This document shows positions 1 to 7,654 of a stretch of DNA of 18,269 nucleotides, piece by piece (positions within the stretch are counted from its first letter, which is position 1; every line of letters begins with the position of its first letter). The stretch spans positions 1 through 18,269 of the forward strand of contig DSAV01000093.1 of the NCBI GenBank assembly GCA_011046295.1, given 5' to 3'. This DNA is from Deltaproteobacteria bacterium. Lineage in GTDB: Bacteria > Desulfobacterota > Syntrophia > Syntrophales > Smithellaceae. Under the pieces are notes generated by a model, which made no database searches, had not been told where the DNA came from, and was given only the letters and a program-made list of their open reading frames with translations. Position numbers and translations under genes: made by a program.

Positions 1-45
1 AACGACAATAGAACCAACCATACAAAGTTAAGGAGGTAAAGAGAG

Positions 46-1239
46 ATGGCGAAGAAAAAATTTGAAAGGACCAAGCCGCATTTGAATATCGGGACAATCG
101 GTCATGTTGATCACGGTAAAACGACATTGACCGCTGCGATTACCAAGCATCTGTCAAAGAAAGGCTTTGCCGAGTTCCGCGCGTTTGATTCTATCGATAA
201 CGCTCCTGAAGAGAAGGAAAGAGGTGTTACGATCAATATTTCGCATGTGGAATATGAAACAGAAAAAAGGCATTATGCGCATGTCGACTGCCCCGGCCAC
301 GCTGACTATGTTAAGAATATGATTTCAGGCGCCGCGCACATGGATGGGACCATCCTCGTTGTTGCCGCCTCCGACGGGCCGATGCCGCAGACCCGTGAAC
401 ACATTCTCCTGGCTAGACAGGTTCAGGTTCCTTACATTGTCGTTTTCCTAAATAAAGTCGATTTGGTTGATGATCCTGAACTTCTTGATTTGGTGGAACT
501 GGAATTAAGAGAACTTCTGAATCAGTACGAATTTCCGGGTGACAAAATACCCATTATCAGGGGATCTGCCCTGAAGGCTTTGGAAACGGATGATCCTGAG
601 TCTCCGGACTCCAAGCCCGTTTGGGATTTAATGAAAGCTGTTGATGAATACGTTCCGGAACCAAAACGTGATGTGGATAAGCCCTTCCTTATGCCTGTCG
701 GTGATGTCTTCACTATTTCCGGTCGTGGAACAGTTGTGACGGGAAGAGTTGACAGAGGTATTGTTAAAATTGGTGAAGAAGTTGAAATTATCGGTATTCG
801 TCCCACTATTAAAACGGTTGTAACCGGCGTGGAGATGTTTCGCAAGACTTTGGATGAAGGACAGGCGGGAGACGATGTTGGTTTGCTCATCAGAGGCATC
901 AAGCGAGAAGAAGTCGAAAGAGGACAGGTTGTAGCCAAACCGGGATCCATTACACCACATACGAAGTTTGAAGCAGCAGTTTACGTACTTACCAAAGAAG
1001 AAGGCGGACGCCATACGCCGTTTTTCTCCGGTTACCGGCCGCAGTTTTATTTCCGGACGACGGACGTCACTGGTGTGGCCACACTGCCGGAAGGTGTGGA
1101 AATGGTTATGCCCGGCGATAATGTCAAAATGACGGTGGAGTTGATTACCCCTATTGCGATGGAAGAGCAGCTCAGATTTGCTATCCGCGAAGGCGGCAGA
1201 ACAGTAGGCGCCGGAGTCGTAAGTAAAATAATAGAGTAA
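46..1239 (+). CDS. tuf: Elongation factor Tu
   Basis: GTPase that delivers aminoacyl-tRNA to the ribosomal A site in the cytoplasm. At 397 residues it is full length for EF-Tu. The G1 loop GHVDHGKT is at residues 19-26, the switch I threonine in RGVTI at 62, DCPGH at 81-85 and NKVD at 136-139; domains 2 and 3 follow from about residue 210 and the C-terminus is intact. The ATG has a strong Shine-Dalgarno sequence AAGGAGGT (30-37) eight bases upstream. rpsJ follows after 24 bases, as in clusters where the str and S10 operons are joined. fusA, rpsG and rpsL would be expected to the left but lie outside the window. Many proteobacteria carry a second tuf copy; this cannot be judged here. Confidence 0.99.
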   Translation: MAKKKFERTKPHLNIGTIGHVDHGKTTLTAAITKHLSKKGFAEFRAFDSIDNAPEEKERGVTINISHVEYETEKRHYAHVDCPGHADYVKNMISGAAHMDGTILVVAASDGPMPQTREHILLARQVQVPYIVVFLNKVDLVDDPELLDLVELELRELLNQYEFPGDKIPIIRGSALKALETDDPESPDSKPVWDLMKAVDEYVPEPKRDVDKPFLMPVGDVFTISGRGTVVTGRVDRGIVKIGEEVEIIGIRPTIKTVVTGVEMFRKTLDEGQAGDDVGLLIRGIKREEVERGQVVAKPGSITPHTKFEAAVYVLTKEEGGRHTPFFSGYRPQFYFRTTDVTGVATLPEGVEMVMPGDNVKMTVELITPIAMEEQLRFAIREGGRTVGAGVVSKIIE

Positions 1240-1263
1240 ACACGGAATTAGGTTATCAGTTAG

Positions 1264-1572
1264 ATGAAAGACCAGAAAATTAGAATTCGCCTCAAAGCTT
1301 ACGATTACAAATTATTGGATCGTTCTGTTGAAGAAATAGTAGAAACCGCAAAAAGGACCGGCGCGCGCGTTGCCGGTCCTATACCTATTCCCACGGAAAT
1401 AAACAAATATTGCGTAAATCGCTCACCGCACGTGGATAAAAAATCCCGTGAGCAGTTTGAAATTCGCACCCATAAAAGATTAATTGATATTGTCGAACCT
1501 ACGCAAGCGACAGTGGATGCGCTGATGAAATTGGATCTTTCCGCCGGAGTGGATGTAGAAATTAAAGCGTAG
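1264..1572 (+). CDS. rpsJ: 30S ribosomal protein S10
   Basis: S10, a protein of the 30S head that also serves as NusE in transcription antitermination in bacteria where this has been studied. The 102-residue length is typical. Recognisable stretches are IRIRLKAYDYKLLD near the start, GPIPIPTE and the conserved RSPHVDKKSREQFEIRTHKR segment, and the ending LSAGVDVEIK. The ATG lies 24 bases after the tuf stop, with only a weak Shine-Dalgarno sequence (TTAGGTT), so coupling to tuf translation is possible. It is followed by the longest gap inside the ribosomal block (89 bases before rplC), which contains hairpins described separately. Confidence 0.99.
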   Translation: MKDQKIRIRLKAYDYKLLDRSVEEIVETAKRTGARVAGPIPIPTEINKYCVNRSPHVDKKSREQFEIRTHKRLIDIVEPTQATVDALMKLDLSAGVDVEIKA

Positions 1573-1591
1573 GGATTTTTTTATTAATATT

Positions 1592-1648
1592 GGAAAATGG
1601 CGGAAGGTAAAACCATTTTTCTTGCCGATAGTATTGGCTTTATTTTTT
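1592..1648 (+). promoter_or_regulatory. Tandem hairpins and T-run in the rpsJ-rplC gap; possible attenuator
   Basis: Two inverted repeats are readable. The first pairs GGAAAATGG (1592-1600) with CCATTTTTC (1613-1621), nine pairs with one G-T wobble and a 12-base loop. The second pairs GCCGAT (1624-1629) with ATTGGC (1633-1638), six pairs with one G-T wobble and a 3-base loop, followed at once by TTTATTTTTT (1639-1648). The second looks like a weak intrinsic terminator. Because essential genes follow, it would have to be leaky or regulated. L4 autogenously controls the S10 operon in some bacteria, but there the target is upstream of rpsJ, so an L4 link here is only inference. Confidence 0.4.
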
Positions 1649-1661
1649 AAAAAGTTGGAAG

Positions 1662-2312
1662 ATGATGAGTAAGGGAATAATCGGGAAAAAATTGGGAATG
1701 ACGCAAGTATTTGGCGAAGATGGGTCCGCTGTCGGCGTTACGGCTTTTGAAGTTGAACCGTCAATAGTTGTGCAGGTAAAAACAAAGGATAAAGATGGTT
1801 ATGACGCCATCCAATTAGGTTACGGGCGTAAAAAACAAAAGAGGGTAACAAAACCGTTGCAGGGACATTTCAAAAAAGCGGATAAAGGCAACTTCCGCAT
1901 ACTTAAAGAAATTCCCGCCGAAGCCGGAAACTATGAGGTAGGGCAGGAAATCAGCACAGAGATTTTTCAGGTCGGTGATTTTGTGGACGTTATGGGGACT
2001 TCCAAGGGCAAGGGGTTTGCTGGGGTTGTTAAAAGACACGGTTTCCACGGTGGCCGCGCTTCACATGGTTCAATGTTCCACCGGGCGCCCGGTTCCATCG
2101 GAGCAAGCGCCGATCCCTCGCGTGTTTTTAAAGGGACGAGAATGGGCGGCCAAATGGGAAATGTGAAAAAGACGATACAAAATTTACAGGTATGGCAAAT
2201 TCGCCCCGATATGAATCTCTTGTTATTAAAAGGTTCTGTTCCGGGTAGCAGAAATGGCTTCGTTTTGATTAAACAAGCAAAGAAAAAAGTGCTTAAGTCA
2301 CTGGAGTTATAA
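1662..2312 (+). CDS. rplC: 50S ribosomal protein L3
   Basis: L3, an early-assembling 50S protein whose long loop reaches towards the peptidyl transferase centre. The 216-residue length is normal. Seen are the N-terminal GIIGKKLGMTQVF motif, the KGKGFAGVVKRHGFHGG loop start, and RAPGSIGASADPSRVFKG leading to MGGQMG. The E. coli PrmB methylation glutamine lies in a GSIGQNQ segment; here the motif is GSIGASA, so that acceptor is absent. Two tandem ATGs (1662 and 1665) are possible starts; the second would give MSKGIIGKK, so the protein may be one residue shorter. Only a weak Shine-Dalgarno (GGAAG) is seen. It ends two bases before rplD. Confidence 0.99.
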   Translation: MMSKGIIGKKLGMTQVFGEDGSAVGVTAFEVEPSIVVQVKTKDKDGYDAIQLGYGRKKQKRVTKPLQGHFKKADKGNFRILKEIPAEAGNYEVGQEISTEIFQVGDFVDVMGTSKGKGFAGVVKRHGFHGGRASHGSMFHRAPGSIGASADPSRVFKGTRMGGQMGNVKKTIQNLQVWQIRPDMNLLLLKGSVPGSRNGFVLIKQAKKKVLKSLEL

Positions 2313-2314
2313 AG

Positions 2315-2938
2315 ATGGCAGTAGCGGATGTTTTTAATATTGAAAAGAAAAAAGTTTCTCAGCTGGAGCTCAACGATGCGGTCTTTGGCGTACACCCGAA
2401 CGAAGCAGTCATTTATGATGTTGTAAAAATGCAGCTGGCGTCGCGCCGTTCGGGAACAGCTTCAACAAAAACCAGAAACGCTATTAGCGGCGGCGGAAGA
2501 AAACCCTGGCGTCAAAAGGGAGCAGGAAGAGCGAGAGTAGGGACGACGAGGTCTCCGCTCTGGAGGGGCGGTGGTATTGTTTTTGGTCCCCATCCGCGCG
2601 ATTATTCATTTAATGTGCCCAAAAAAGTCCGCAAGAAAGCTTTAATTGGCGCGCTTAGCATGAAGATGAAGCAGGAAAAAATTTTGATTATTAATGAATT
2701 TCCGATGGAAAAAATAAGCACACGAGCGTTTAAGGATGTTGTTGATCTTTTCGATCTGAAAAAAGCGCTTTTTGTTCTGGATGGTAATAATGATAATCTG
2801 CAAAAATCGTCACGCAATATAAAAAATATCAAAATGATAAAATCGGAAGGGATTAATGTTTACGACATTTTGAATCATGAACATCTGGTGCTTTTGGAGC
2901 CTTCCGTAAAGAAGCTTGAAGGAGCATTGCTGGGATAA
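2315..2938 (+). CDS. rplD: 50S ribosomal protein L4
   Basis: L4, which lines part of the polypeptide exit tunnel with L22 and in E. coli is the autogenous repressor of the S10 operon. Its 207 residues match the family. The conserved tunnel loop is visible as TKTRNAISGGGRKPWRQKGAGRAR-type sequence around residues 50-75, followed by RSPLWRGGGIVFGP. The C-terminal globular part ends in LLEPSVKKLEGAL. The start has a Shine-Dalgarno (TGGAG) inside the end of rplC, spaced eight bases from the ATG, which suggests coupling. Its stop and the rplW start share one base in TAATG. Confidence 0.99.
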   Translation: MAVADVFNIEKKKVSQLELNDAVFGVHPNEAVIYDVVKMQLASRRSGTASTKTRNAISGGGRKPWRQKGAGRARVGTTRSPLWRGGGIVFGPHPRDYSFNVPKKVRKKALIGALSMKMKQEKILIINEFPMEKISTRAFKDVVDLFDLKKALFVLDGNNDNLQKSSRNIKNIKMIKSEGINVYDILNHEHLVLLEPSVKKLEGALLG

Positions 2939-3225
2939 TGGAAGCACATCAGGTTATTAAAAGAATCTTGCTTACGGAAAAAAGTACGGCTGCCCGCGAT
3001 CAATCCAACAAGTATTTTTTTGAAGTAGACCGCCGCGCCAACAAAATGGAGATAGAAAAGGCAGTGGAAAAAATATTCAATGTAAAAGTTGTCAACGTCC
3101 GCGTTATGCAGGTTTTAGGTAAGAAGAAGAGGATGGGGCGTGTTATGGGACAGAAGAGGTCGTGGAAAAAAGCAATTGTTACTTTAGTCGCGGGCAACCG
3201 CATAGAAGTTACCGAAGGCGCGTAA
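2938..3225 (+). CDS. rplW: 50S ribosomal protein L23
   Basis: L23, located at the tunnel exit, where it is the docking site for trigger factor and the signal recognition particle in characterised bacteria. The 95-residue length fits. Diagnostic segments are IKRILLTEKSTAARDQSNKY near the N-terminus, VEKIFNVKVVNVRVMQVLGKKKRMGR in the centre, and KKAIVTLVAGNRIEV at the end. The ATG overlaps the rplD stop by one base, a typical translational coupling arrangement. No truncation or odd residue is evident. Confidence 0.99.
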   Translation: MEAHQVIKRILLTEKSTAARDQSNKYFFEVDRRANKMEIEKAVEKIFNVKVVNVRVMQVLGKKKRMGRVMGQKRSWKKAIVTLVAGNRIEVTEGA

Positions 3226-3247
3226 GCTTATTTGAGGGATTTAGATA

Positions 3248-4072
3248 ATGGCTATTATTAAATATAAACCGACATCACCGGGCAGAAGATTTCAGAGTGT
3301 TTCGGACTTTGCAGAAATTACTTCTTCGGATCCGGAAAAAAATCTGCTTAGGCCTTTGAAGAAAAGCGGCGGCCGCAATGCGTATGGACGTATTACCGCC
3401 AGGCATATCGGTGGTGGTCATAAAAGAAAATACCGTGTCGTTGATTTTCGCAGGAATAAGCAAGATATTCCTGCCAAGGTTGCCGCTGTTCAGTATGATC
3501 CCAACAGATCGGCAAGAATAGCATTGCTCAATTATCGTGACGGCGAAAAAAGGTACATTATTGCGCCTGCGCAAATCAAAGTTGGCGACACGATAATAAG
3601 CGGGGAGAAAGCGGATATCAGGCCCGGTAATGCGATACCGCTGAAACATATTCCTCTGGGATCTTTAATCCACAATGTGGAATTAAAGGTTGGCCGGGGC
3701 GGGCAACTGATACGCTCAGCCGGCGCATACGGGCAATTAATGGCGAAAGAAGGAAGCTATGCGCAGGTCAGGCTTCCGTCCGGCGAAGTCCGTAAAGTAT
3801 TTATTGAGTGTATGGCAACTATCGGACAGATAGGCAATATCGAGCATGAAAATATAAGTCTGGGAAAAGCCGGCCGCACTCGTTGGCTGGGCAAGCGCCC
3901 GCATGTGCGCGGAGTCGTTATGAATCCTGTAGACCATCCCATGGGGGGTGGTGAAGGAAGATCTTCAGGAGGTAGGCATCCCTGCACTCCTTGGGGTGTT
4001 CCGACAAAAGGGCATAAAACCAGGAAAACAAAGAAAACAGACAAATATATCATTAAAAGAAGAGGTAAATAA
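3248..4072 (+). CDS. rplB: 50S ribosomal protein L2
   Basis: L2, a core 50S protein at the subunit interface needed for peptidyl transferase assembly and subunit association. At 274 residues it is full length. The N-terminal KYKPTSPGRR, the GRITARHIGGGHKRKYR region and the C-terminal GGGEGRSSGGRHP segment are typical. The conserved interface histidine (E. coli His229) is retained at residue 230, but the next histidine of the common DHPH motif is methionine here (DHPM, residues 229-232). A GAGGGAT Shine-Dalgarno (3234-3240) lies seven bases before the ATG. rpsS starts three bases after the stop. Confidence 0.99.
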   Translation: MAIIKYKPTSPGRRFQSVSDFAEITSSDPEKNLLRPLKKSGGRNAYGRITARHIGGGHKRKYRVVDFRRNKQDIPAKVAAVQYDPNRSARIALLNYRDGEKRYIIAPAQIKVGDTIISGEKADIRPGNAIPLKHIPLGSLIHNVELKVGRGGQLIRSAGAYGQLMAKEGSYAQVRLPSGEVRKVFIECMATIGQIGNIEHENISLGKAGRTRWLGKRPHVRGVVMNPVDHPMGGGEGRSSGGRHPCTPWGVPTKGHKTRKTKKTDKYIIKRRGK

Positions 4073-4075
4073 ATC

Positions 4076-4357
4076 GTGGCGCGTTCGATAAAAAAGGGCC
4101 CGTATATAGAAGAAAAACTGCTGGCCAGAGTAAGGAAAATGGAAGCAGAGAGCAGTAAAAATGTGATTAAGACATGGTCACGTCGTTCTACAATAACGCC
4201 GGAGTTGATAGGTTACACATTTGCGGTACATAACGGGAAGAAATTCATTCCTGTTTATGTTACGGAAAACATGGTTGGTCATAAACTGGGGGAATTCGCT
4301 CCGACCAGAACTTTTTATTCTCATTCCGGTGACCGCAAGACAAAAGTCCGCACTTAG
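4076..4357 (+). CDS. rpsS: 30S ribosomal protein S19
   Basis: S19, a protein of the 30S head that pairs with S13 and contacts the A-site finger of 23S rRNA. The 93-residue protein starts MARSIKKGPYIEEKLL and contains WSRRSTITPELIGYTFAVHNGKK and the basic MVGHKLGEFAPTRTF segment, all standard. The start is GTG; the Shine-Dalgarno GAGGT (4062-4066) sits in the last codons of rplB, nine bases upstream, and no nearby in-frame ATG would give the conserved N-terminus. rplV follows after 40 bases. Confidence 0.98.
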   Translation: MARSIKKGPYIEEKLLARVRKMEAESSKNVIKTWSRRSTITPELIGYTFAVHNGKKFIPVYVTENMVGHKLGEFAPTRTFYSHSGDRKTKVRT

Positions 4358-4397
4358 CGGGACGGCATAAGCCGGATATTTTTGGAGTTGAAAGAAT

Positions 4398-4730
4398 ATG
4401 GAAGCAAAAGCAGTCGCAAAATATATAAGAATGTCGCCGCAGAAAGTCCGGCTTGTGGCTGATTTGGTTAGAGGGAAGAAAGTGCAGGAAGCCAACAATA
4501 TCCTGCTTTATACAAGGAAGTACGCTGCGGGTGTCGTGGCTAAAGCTCTGAAATCAGCAATGGCAAATGCCGCGCAGAACCCGAATATTGACGAAAACAT
4601 TCTGTATGTGAAAGAAATATTTATTGATCAGGGTCCGGTCTTGAAAAGATGGAGGGCTAGAGCGCAGGGTAGAGCGGCCGGCATTAAGAAGAGGACTTCC
4701 CATATAACGATAGTTTTGGACGAAAGGTAA
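4398..4730 (+). CDS. rplV: 50S ribosomal protein L22
   Basis: L22, whose beta hairpin lines the nascent-peptide tunnel and whose mutations give macrolide resistance in other species. The 110-residue sequence has the hallmarks AKYIRMSPQKVRLVADLVRGKKV near the N-terminus, an ALKSAMANA helix, and the tunnel hairpin segment LKRWRARAQGRAAGIKKRTSHITIVL near the end. The ATG has GGAG ten bases upstream. The stop codon overlaps the strong Shine-Dalgarno of rpsC, so the two are probably translated in concert. Confidence 0.99.
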   Translation: MEAKAVAKYIRMSPQKVRLVADLVRGKKVQEANNILLYTRKYAAGVVAKALKSAMANAAQNPNIDENILYVKEIFIDQGPVLKRWRARAQGRAAGIKKRTSHITIVLDER

Positions 4731-4743
4731 GGAGGGTGCAATA

Positions 4744-5400
4744 TTGGGGCAGAAAGTAAACCCGATAGGATTGAGACTGGGTTATATTAAAAAGTGGCAG
4801 TCAATTTGGTATTCCGATAAGAACTACGGCGAGATGATTCATGAAGACGTGAAGATAAGGAAATACCTTAAGAAGAAGCTGTACAATGCCGGAATTTCCA
4901 AGATTGAAATAGAAAGGGCAGCCAATAAAGCAAAAGTAAATATTTATTCGGCACGGCCCGGAGTGATTATTGGGAAGAAAGGTTCGGAAATAGAAAAGCT
5001 GAAGGCTGATGTGGAAAAGTTTTCCAAATCTGAAATTATTATAAATATTCTTGAAGTACGCAAGCCGGAGATTGACGCGCAATTAGTGGCGGAAAATGTC
5101 GCCATGCAGTTGGAAAGAAGAGTCGCTTTTCGCCGGGCAATGAAAAAATGCGTTGGTTATGCCCTGAAATTCGGCGCGAAAGGAATTAAGATCACCTGCT
5201 CCGGCAGGTTGGGAGGGGCGGAGATGTCACGATCCGAATGGTATCGCGAAGGCCGTGTTCCGCTGCACACGTTGCGCGCTGATATTGATTATGGTTTCAC
5301 GGAAGCTCATACAGCATACGGGCTTATTGGAGTTAAAGTTTTGATTTTCCATGGCGAGGTATTGCCGGAAAAAAACGACAAGAACAAGATGGCGGCTTAA
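4744..5400 (+). CDS. rpsC: 30S ribosomal protein S3
   Basis: S3, on the solvent side of the 30S head at the mRNA entry tunnel, contributing to mRNA helicase activity. The 218 residues include the N-terminal GQKVNPIGLRLGYIKKW, a KH domain with the GKKG loop at residues 77-80, and the C-terminal domain with AEMSRSEWYREGRVPLHTLRA. The start is TTG, chosen because it gives the universal MGQKVNP terminus and has AAGGAGG (4729-4735) eight bases upstream; no in-frame ATG competes. The C-terminus ends shortly after the conserved core without a long tail. Confidence 0.99.
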   Translation: MGQKVNPIGLRLGYIKKWQSIWYSDKNYGEMIHEDVKIRKYLKKKLYNAGISKIEIERAANKAKVNIYSARPGVIIGKKGSEIEKLKADVEKFSKSEIIINILEVRKPEIDAQLVAENVAMQLERRVAFRRAMKKCVGYALKFGAKGIKITCSGRLGGAEMSRSEWYREGRVPLHTLRADIDYGFTEAHTAYGLIGVKVLIFHGEVLPEKNDKNKMAA

Positions 5401-5459
5401 ATTAAAAAATTCGTCATGAATAAGATTAAGTTGTAATTGCTGATAAGGATTGATGGCTT

Positions 5460-5882
5460 ATGTTAATGCCGAAAAGAGTAAAATACAGAAAAGTACAAAA
5501 AGGACGAATGGGGGGAAAGGCCACCAGGGGTGGCCAGGTAAGCTTTGGTGATTATGGACTTCAAGCCGCTGAATGCGGGTGGATTACTTCCAGGCAAATA
5601 GAGGCGGCACGTGTGGCAATGACGCGTCACGTGAAACGTGGCGGTAAAATATGGATTAGAGTGTTTCCCCATAAACCGGTCACAAAGAAACCCGCGGAGA
5701 CGCGTATGGGAAAAGGGAAGGGGTCTCCCGAAGGATGGGTTGCCGTGGTCAAACCCGGGGCGGTTCTCTACGAGATGGAAGGAGTAACAAAAGAGGTTGC
5801 AAGGGAAGCTTTCCGTCTTGCCGCGCATAAATTACCGATTGCGACAAAGTTTTTAGCAAGGGAGACATCTGGTGAAAATTAA
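5460..5882 (+). CDS. rplP: 50S ribosomal protein L16
   Basis: L16, which contacts A-site tRNA and helps organise the peptidyl transferase centre. The 140-residue length is slightly above the 136 of E. coli. The start MLMPKRVKYRK, the MGKGKGSPEGWVAVVKPG segment and the C-terminal AAHKLPIATKF are diagnostic. It follows rpsC after 59 bases, with AAGGAT (5445-5450) nine bases before the ATG. Its last 11 bases overlap rpmC, whose GTG start lies in another frame inside the final codons, a sign of tight coupling. Confidence 0.99.
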   Translation: MLMPKRVKYRKVQKGRMGGKATRGGQVSFGDYGLQAAECGWITSRQIEAARVAMTRHVKRGGKIWIRVFPHKPVTKKPAETRMGKGKGSPEGWVAVVKPGAVLYEMEGVTKEVAREAFRLAAHKLPIATKFLARETSGEN

Positions 5883-6066
5883 GGAAATCAGAGCTTTCGA
5901 GATTGACGAGCTTAAAAAAAGAAAGTCCGAACTGGCTGAAGAGCTTTTCCGGCTGAAAATCCGGCACGCTACGGAAAAAATTGATTCGACCGCCATGCTC
6001 AGCAAGTTGCGAAAGGATATTGCGCGCGTCAAAACGGTGCTGAAGGAAAAGGAGGTTGCGACGTAA
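5872..6066 (+). CDS. rpmC: 50S ribosomal protein L29
   Basis: L29, a small two-helix protein near the tunnel exit beside L23. The 64-residue sequence begins MKIKEIRAF with the initiator valine codon read as Met, and has the family pattern ELKKRKSELAEELFRLKIRHAT, then LRKDIARVKTVLKEKE. The start is GTG inside the end of rplP; AAGGGAG (5858-5864) is seven bases upstream. rpsQ begins directly after the stop with no spacer. Length and composition are normal. Confidence 0.98.
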   Translation: MKIKEIRAFEIDELKKRKSELAEELFRLKIRHATEKIDSTAMLSKLRKDIARVKTVLKEKEVAT

Positions 6067-6324
6067 ATGGCGGAAATAGGCATTAAACGCATTATTAAAG
6101 GTATCGTTGTCAGCGATAAGATGGACAAGACAATAATTGTTAAATCAGAGCGTATGATAAAGCACCCTGTTTTTCAAAAGTATGTACGTAGACATAAAAA
6201 GTATAAAGCCCACGACGAAGATAATCAATGCAGAGTTGGGGATAAAGTCGTGATTATTGAATCGCGTCCCCTGAGCAAAGATAAGCGCTGGCGTATGTTG
6301 GAAATTACGCAGAAGGCGAAATAA
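6067..6324 (+). CDS. rpsQ: 30S ribosomal protein S17
   Basis: S17, an OB-fold primary 16S rRNA-binding protein needed for early 30S assembly. The 85 residues contain the signature region GIVVSDKMDKTIIVKSERMIKHPVF-like sequence and the segments KYVRRHKKYKAHDE and VGDKVVIIESRPLSKDKRW. The ATG abuts the rpmC stop, with AAGGAGG (around 6048-6054) overlapping the rpmC end. It is the last gene of the S10 operon in classical nomenclature, but only 50 bases without a terminator separate it from rplN. Confidence 0.99.
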   Translation: MAEIGIKRIIKGIVVSDKMDKTIIVKSERMIKHPVFQKYVRRHKKYKAHDEDNQCRVGDKVVIIESRPLSKDKRWRMLEITQKAK

Positions 6325-6374
6325 AGCCGAGAAATACCGGGCAGGCAAGACAGTTTTATTGGAGTTGGTTATTT

Positions 6375-6743
6375 ATGATTCAGATGCAATCAATATTGAA
6401 TGTTGCGGATAATTCCGGCGCAAAAAAGGTGGCCTGTATTAAGGTACTAGGTGGCTCAAAACGCCGTTACGCTAGCTTGGGAGACGTTATTGTTGTTTCA
6501 GTGAAAGAGTCAATACCCAATTCCAAGGTGAAAAAAGGCGACGTGATGAAGGCGGTCATTGTGCGAACGGCAAAAGAAGTAAAAAGGGCCGACGGTTCCT
6601 ATCTTAAATTTGATGATAACTCGGCTGTGTTGATTACGAACCAGATGGAACCTGTTGGCACTAGAATTTTCGGTCCCGTTGCCCGTGAATTGAGAGCAAA
6701 ACAATTTATGAAAATTGTATCTCTGGCACCCGAGGTTTTATAA
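6375..6743 (+). CDS. rplN: 50S ribosomal protein L14
   Basis: L14, a five-stranded barrel protein at the 30S-50S interface that also is the docking site of the silencing factor RsfS in bacteria. The 122-residue sequence is typical: MIQMQSILNVADNSGAKK at the start, the VIVVSVKESIP segment, then RADGSYLKFDDNSAVLI and GTRIFGPVARELR. GGAGTT (6361-6366) precedes the ATG. It opens the spc-type gene block; no promoter was evident in the 50-base gap, so transcription probably continues from the S10 block. Confidence 0.99.
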   Translation: MIQMQSILNVADNSGAKKVACIKVLGGSKRRYASLGDVIVVSVKESIPNSKVKKGDVMKAVIVRTAKEVKRADGSYLKFDDNSAVLITNQMEPVGTRIFGPVARELRAKQFMKIVSLAPEVL

Positions 6744-6764
6744 AGTTATTTAAACGGTGAAAAA

Positions 6765-7088
6765 ATGAGTCTGAATAAATTTAAAAAAGGAGATATGGTT
6801 AAAGTGCTTTCCGGTAAAGATAAAGGAAAAACCGGTAAGGTGCTTAAAACCATTCCTGATAGAGAAAGGATAGTAATAGAAAAAATTAATATTGTTAAGA
6901 GACACAGAAGGCCCGATCAAAAATCCAAAGGTGGCGTTCTGGAAAAGGAGAGTTCAATTCATGTTTCTCAGGTAGGCCTTATGTGCTCTAAATGCAACAC
7001 CCCGGTCAGGATAAGAAGCAAAAAACTAGAAGACGGGAAAAAAGTGCGCATTTGCGTAAAATGCGGCGATGTTATCAACGTAGGTTAA
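6765..7088 (+). CDS. rplX: 50S ribosomal protein L24, four-cysteine form
   Basis: L24, a 50S assembly initiator near the tunnel exit. The 107 residues have an N-terminal KOW motif (KKGDMVKVLSGKDKGKTGKV, about 7-26) and the VEKINIVKRH-type region, then two CxxC pairs at C74/C77 and C97/C100. The four-cysteine pattern resembles a zinc ribbon and occurs in L24 of many bacteria but not in E. coli; metal binding is inferred. The ATG follows a short GGTGA Shine-Dalgarno. rplE begins three bases after the stop. Confidence 0.98.
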   Translation: MSLNKFKKGDMVKVLSGKDKGKTGKVLKTIPDRERIVIEKINIVKRHRRPDQKSKGGVLEKESSIHVSQVGLMCSKCNTPVRIRSKKLEDGKKVRICVKCGDVINVG

Positions 7089-7091
7089 AAA

Positions 7092-7631
7092 ATGGCCAGA
7101 TTAAAAGAGTATTATTCAAAAACGGTGATTCCGGCTCTGACAAAGGAATTTAATTATAAAAATCCGATGCAGGTGCCCAAAATCGTGAAAATAGTTGTCA
7201 ATATGGGTTTGGGAGAAGCTATTCAAAATGCTAAAATTTTGGAAAGCGCAGTACAGGATTTGGCGATGATTACAGGCCAGAAGCCTATAGTGACTAAAGC
7301 GAAGAAGTCGATCGCGACGTTTAAGTTAAGACAGGGTATGTCGGTGGGATGCAGTGTCACTTTGAGGAAGGAAGTCATGTACGAATTTTTTGACCGCCTC
7401 GTGAATGTTGCGCTGCCTAAAGTAAGGGATTTTCGGGGCATATCAGCTAATGCTTTTGACGGCAGGGGAAATTTCTCTGTCGGATTGCAGGAACAGATCA
7501 TTTTTCCTGAAATAGATTATGACAAGGTGGAAAAAATTAAAGGCATGAATGTCACGATTGTGACTACGGCAAAAACAGACGCAGAAGCGCGGGCATTATT
7601 AAAAAATATGGGAGTGCCTTTCAAAAATTAA
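7092..7631 (+). CDS. rplE: 50S ribosomal protein L5
   Basis: L5, which binds 5S rRNA with L18 and contacts S13 and P-site tRNA from the central protuberance. The 179 residues match the family exactly. Seen are the NYKNPMQVPKIVKIVVNMGLGEA region, the ITGQKPIVTKAKKSIATFKLR segment, RDFRGIS, and the C-terminal FPEIDYDKVEKIKGMNVTIVT with the terminal GVPF. The ATG is three bases after rplX, with an AGGTT element overlapping the rplX end, pointing to translational coupling. Confidence 0.99.
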   Translation: MARLKEYYSKTVIPALTKEFNYKNPMQVPKIVKIVVNMGLGEAIQNAKILESAVQDLAMITGQKPIVTKAKKSIATFKLRQGMSVGCSVTLRKEVMYEFFDRLVNVALPKVRDFRGISANAFDGRGNFSVGLQEQIIFPEIDYDKVEKIKGMNVTIVTTAKTDAEARALLKNMGVPFKN

Positions 7632-7654
7632 GAGAAAATCCGGAGGGGTTTGGA

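Noticed and set aside
522..1014. Minus-strand open frames opposite tuf
   Set aside because: They are opposite a certain gene, have no Shine-Dalgarno or recognisable protein motif, and are explained by codon bias of tuf.
4363..4374. CGGC-ATAA-GCCG hairpin followed by a short T-run before rplV
   Set aside because: Only four pairs; too weak for a terminator inside an essential operon.
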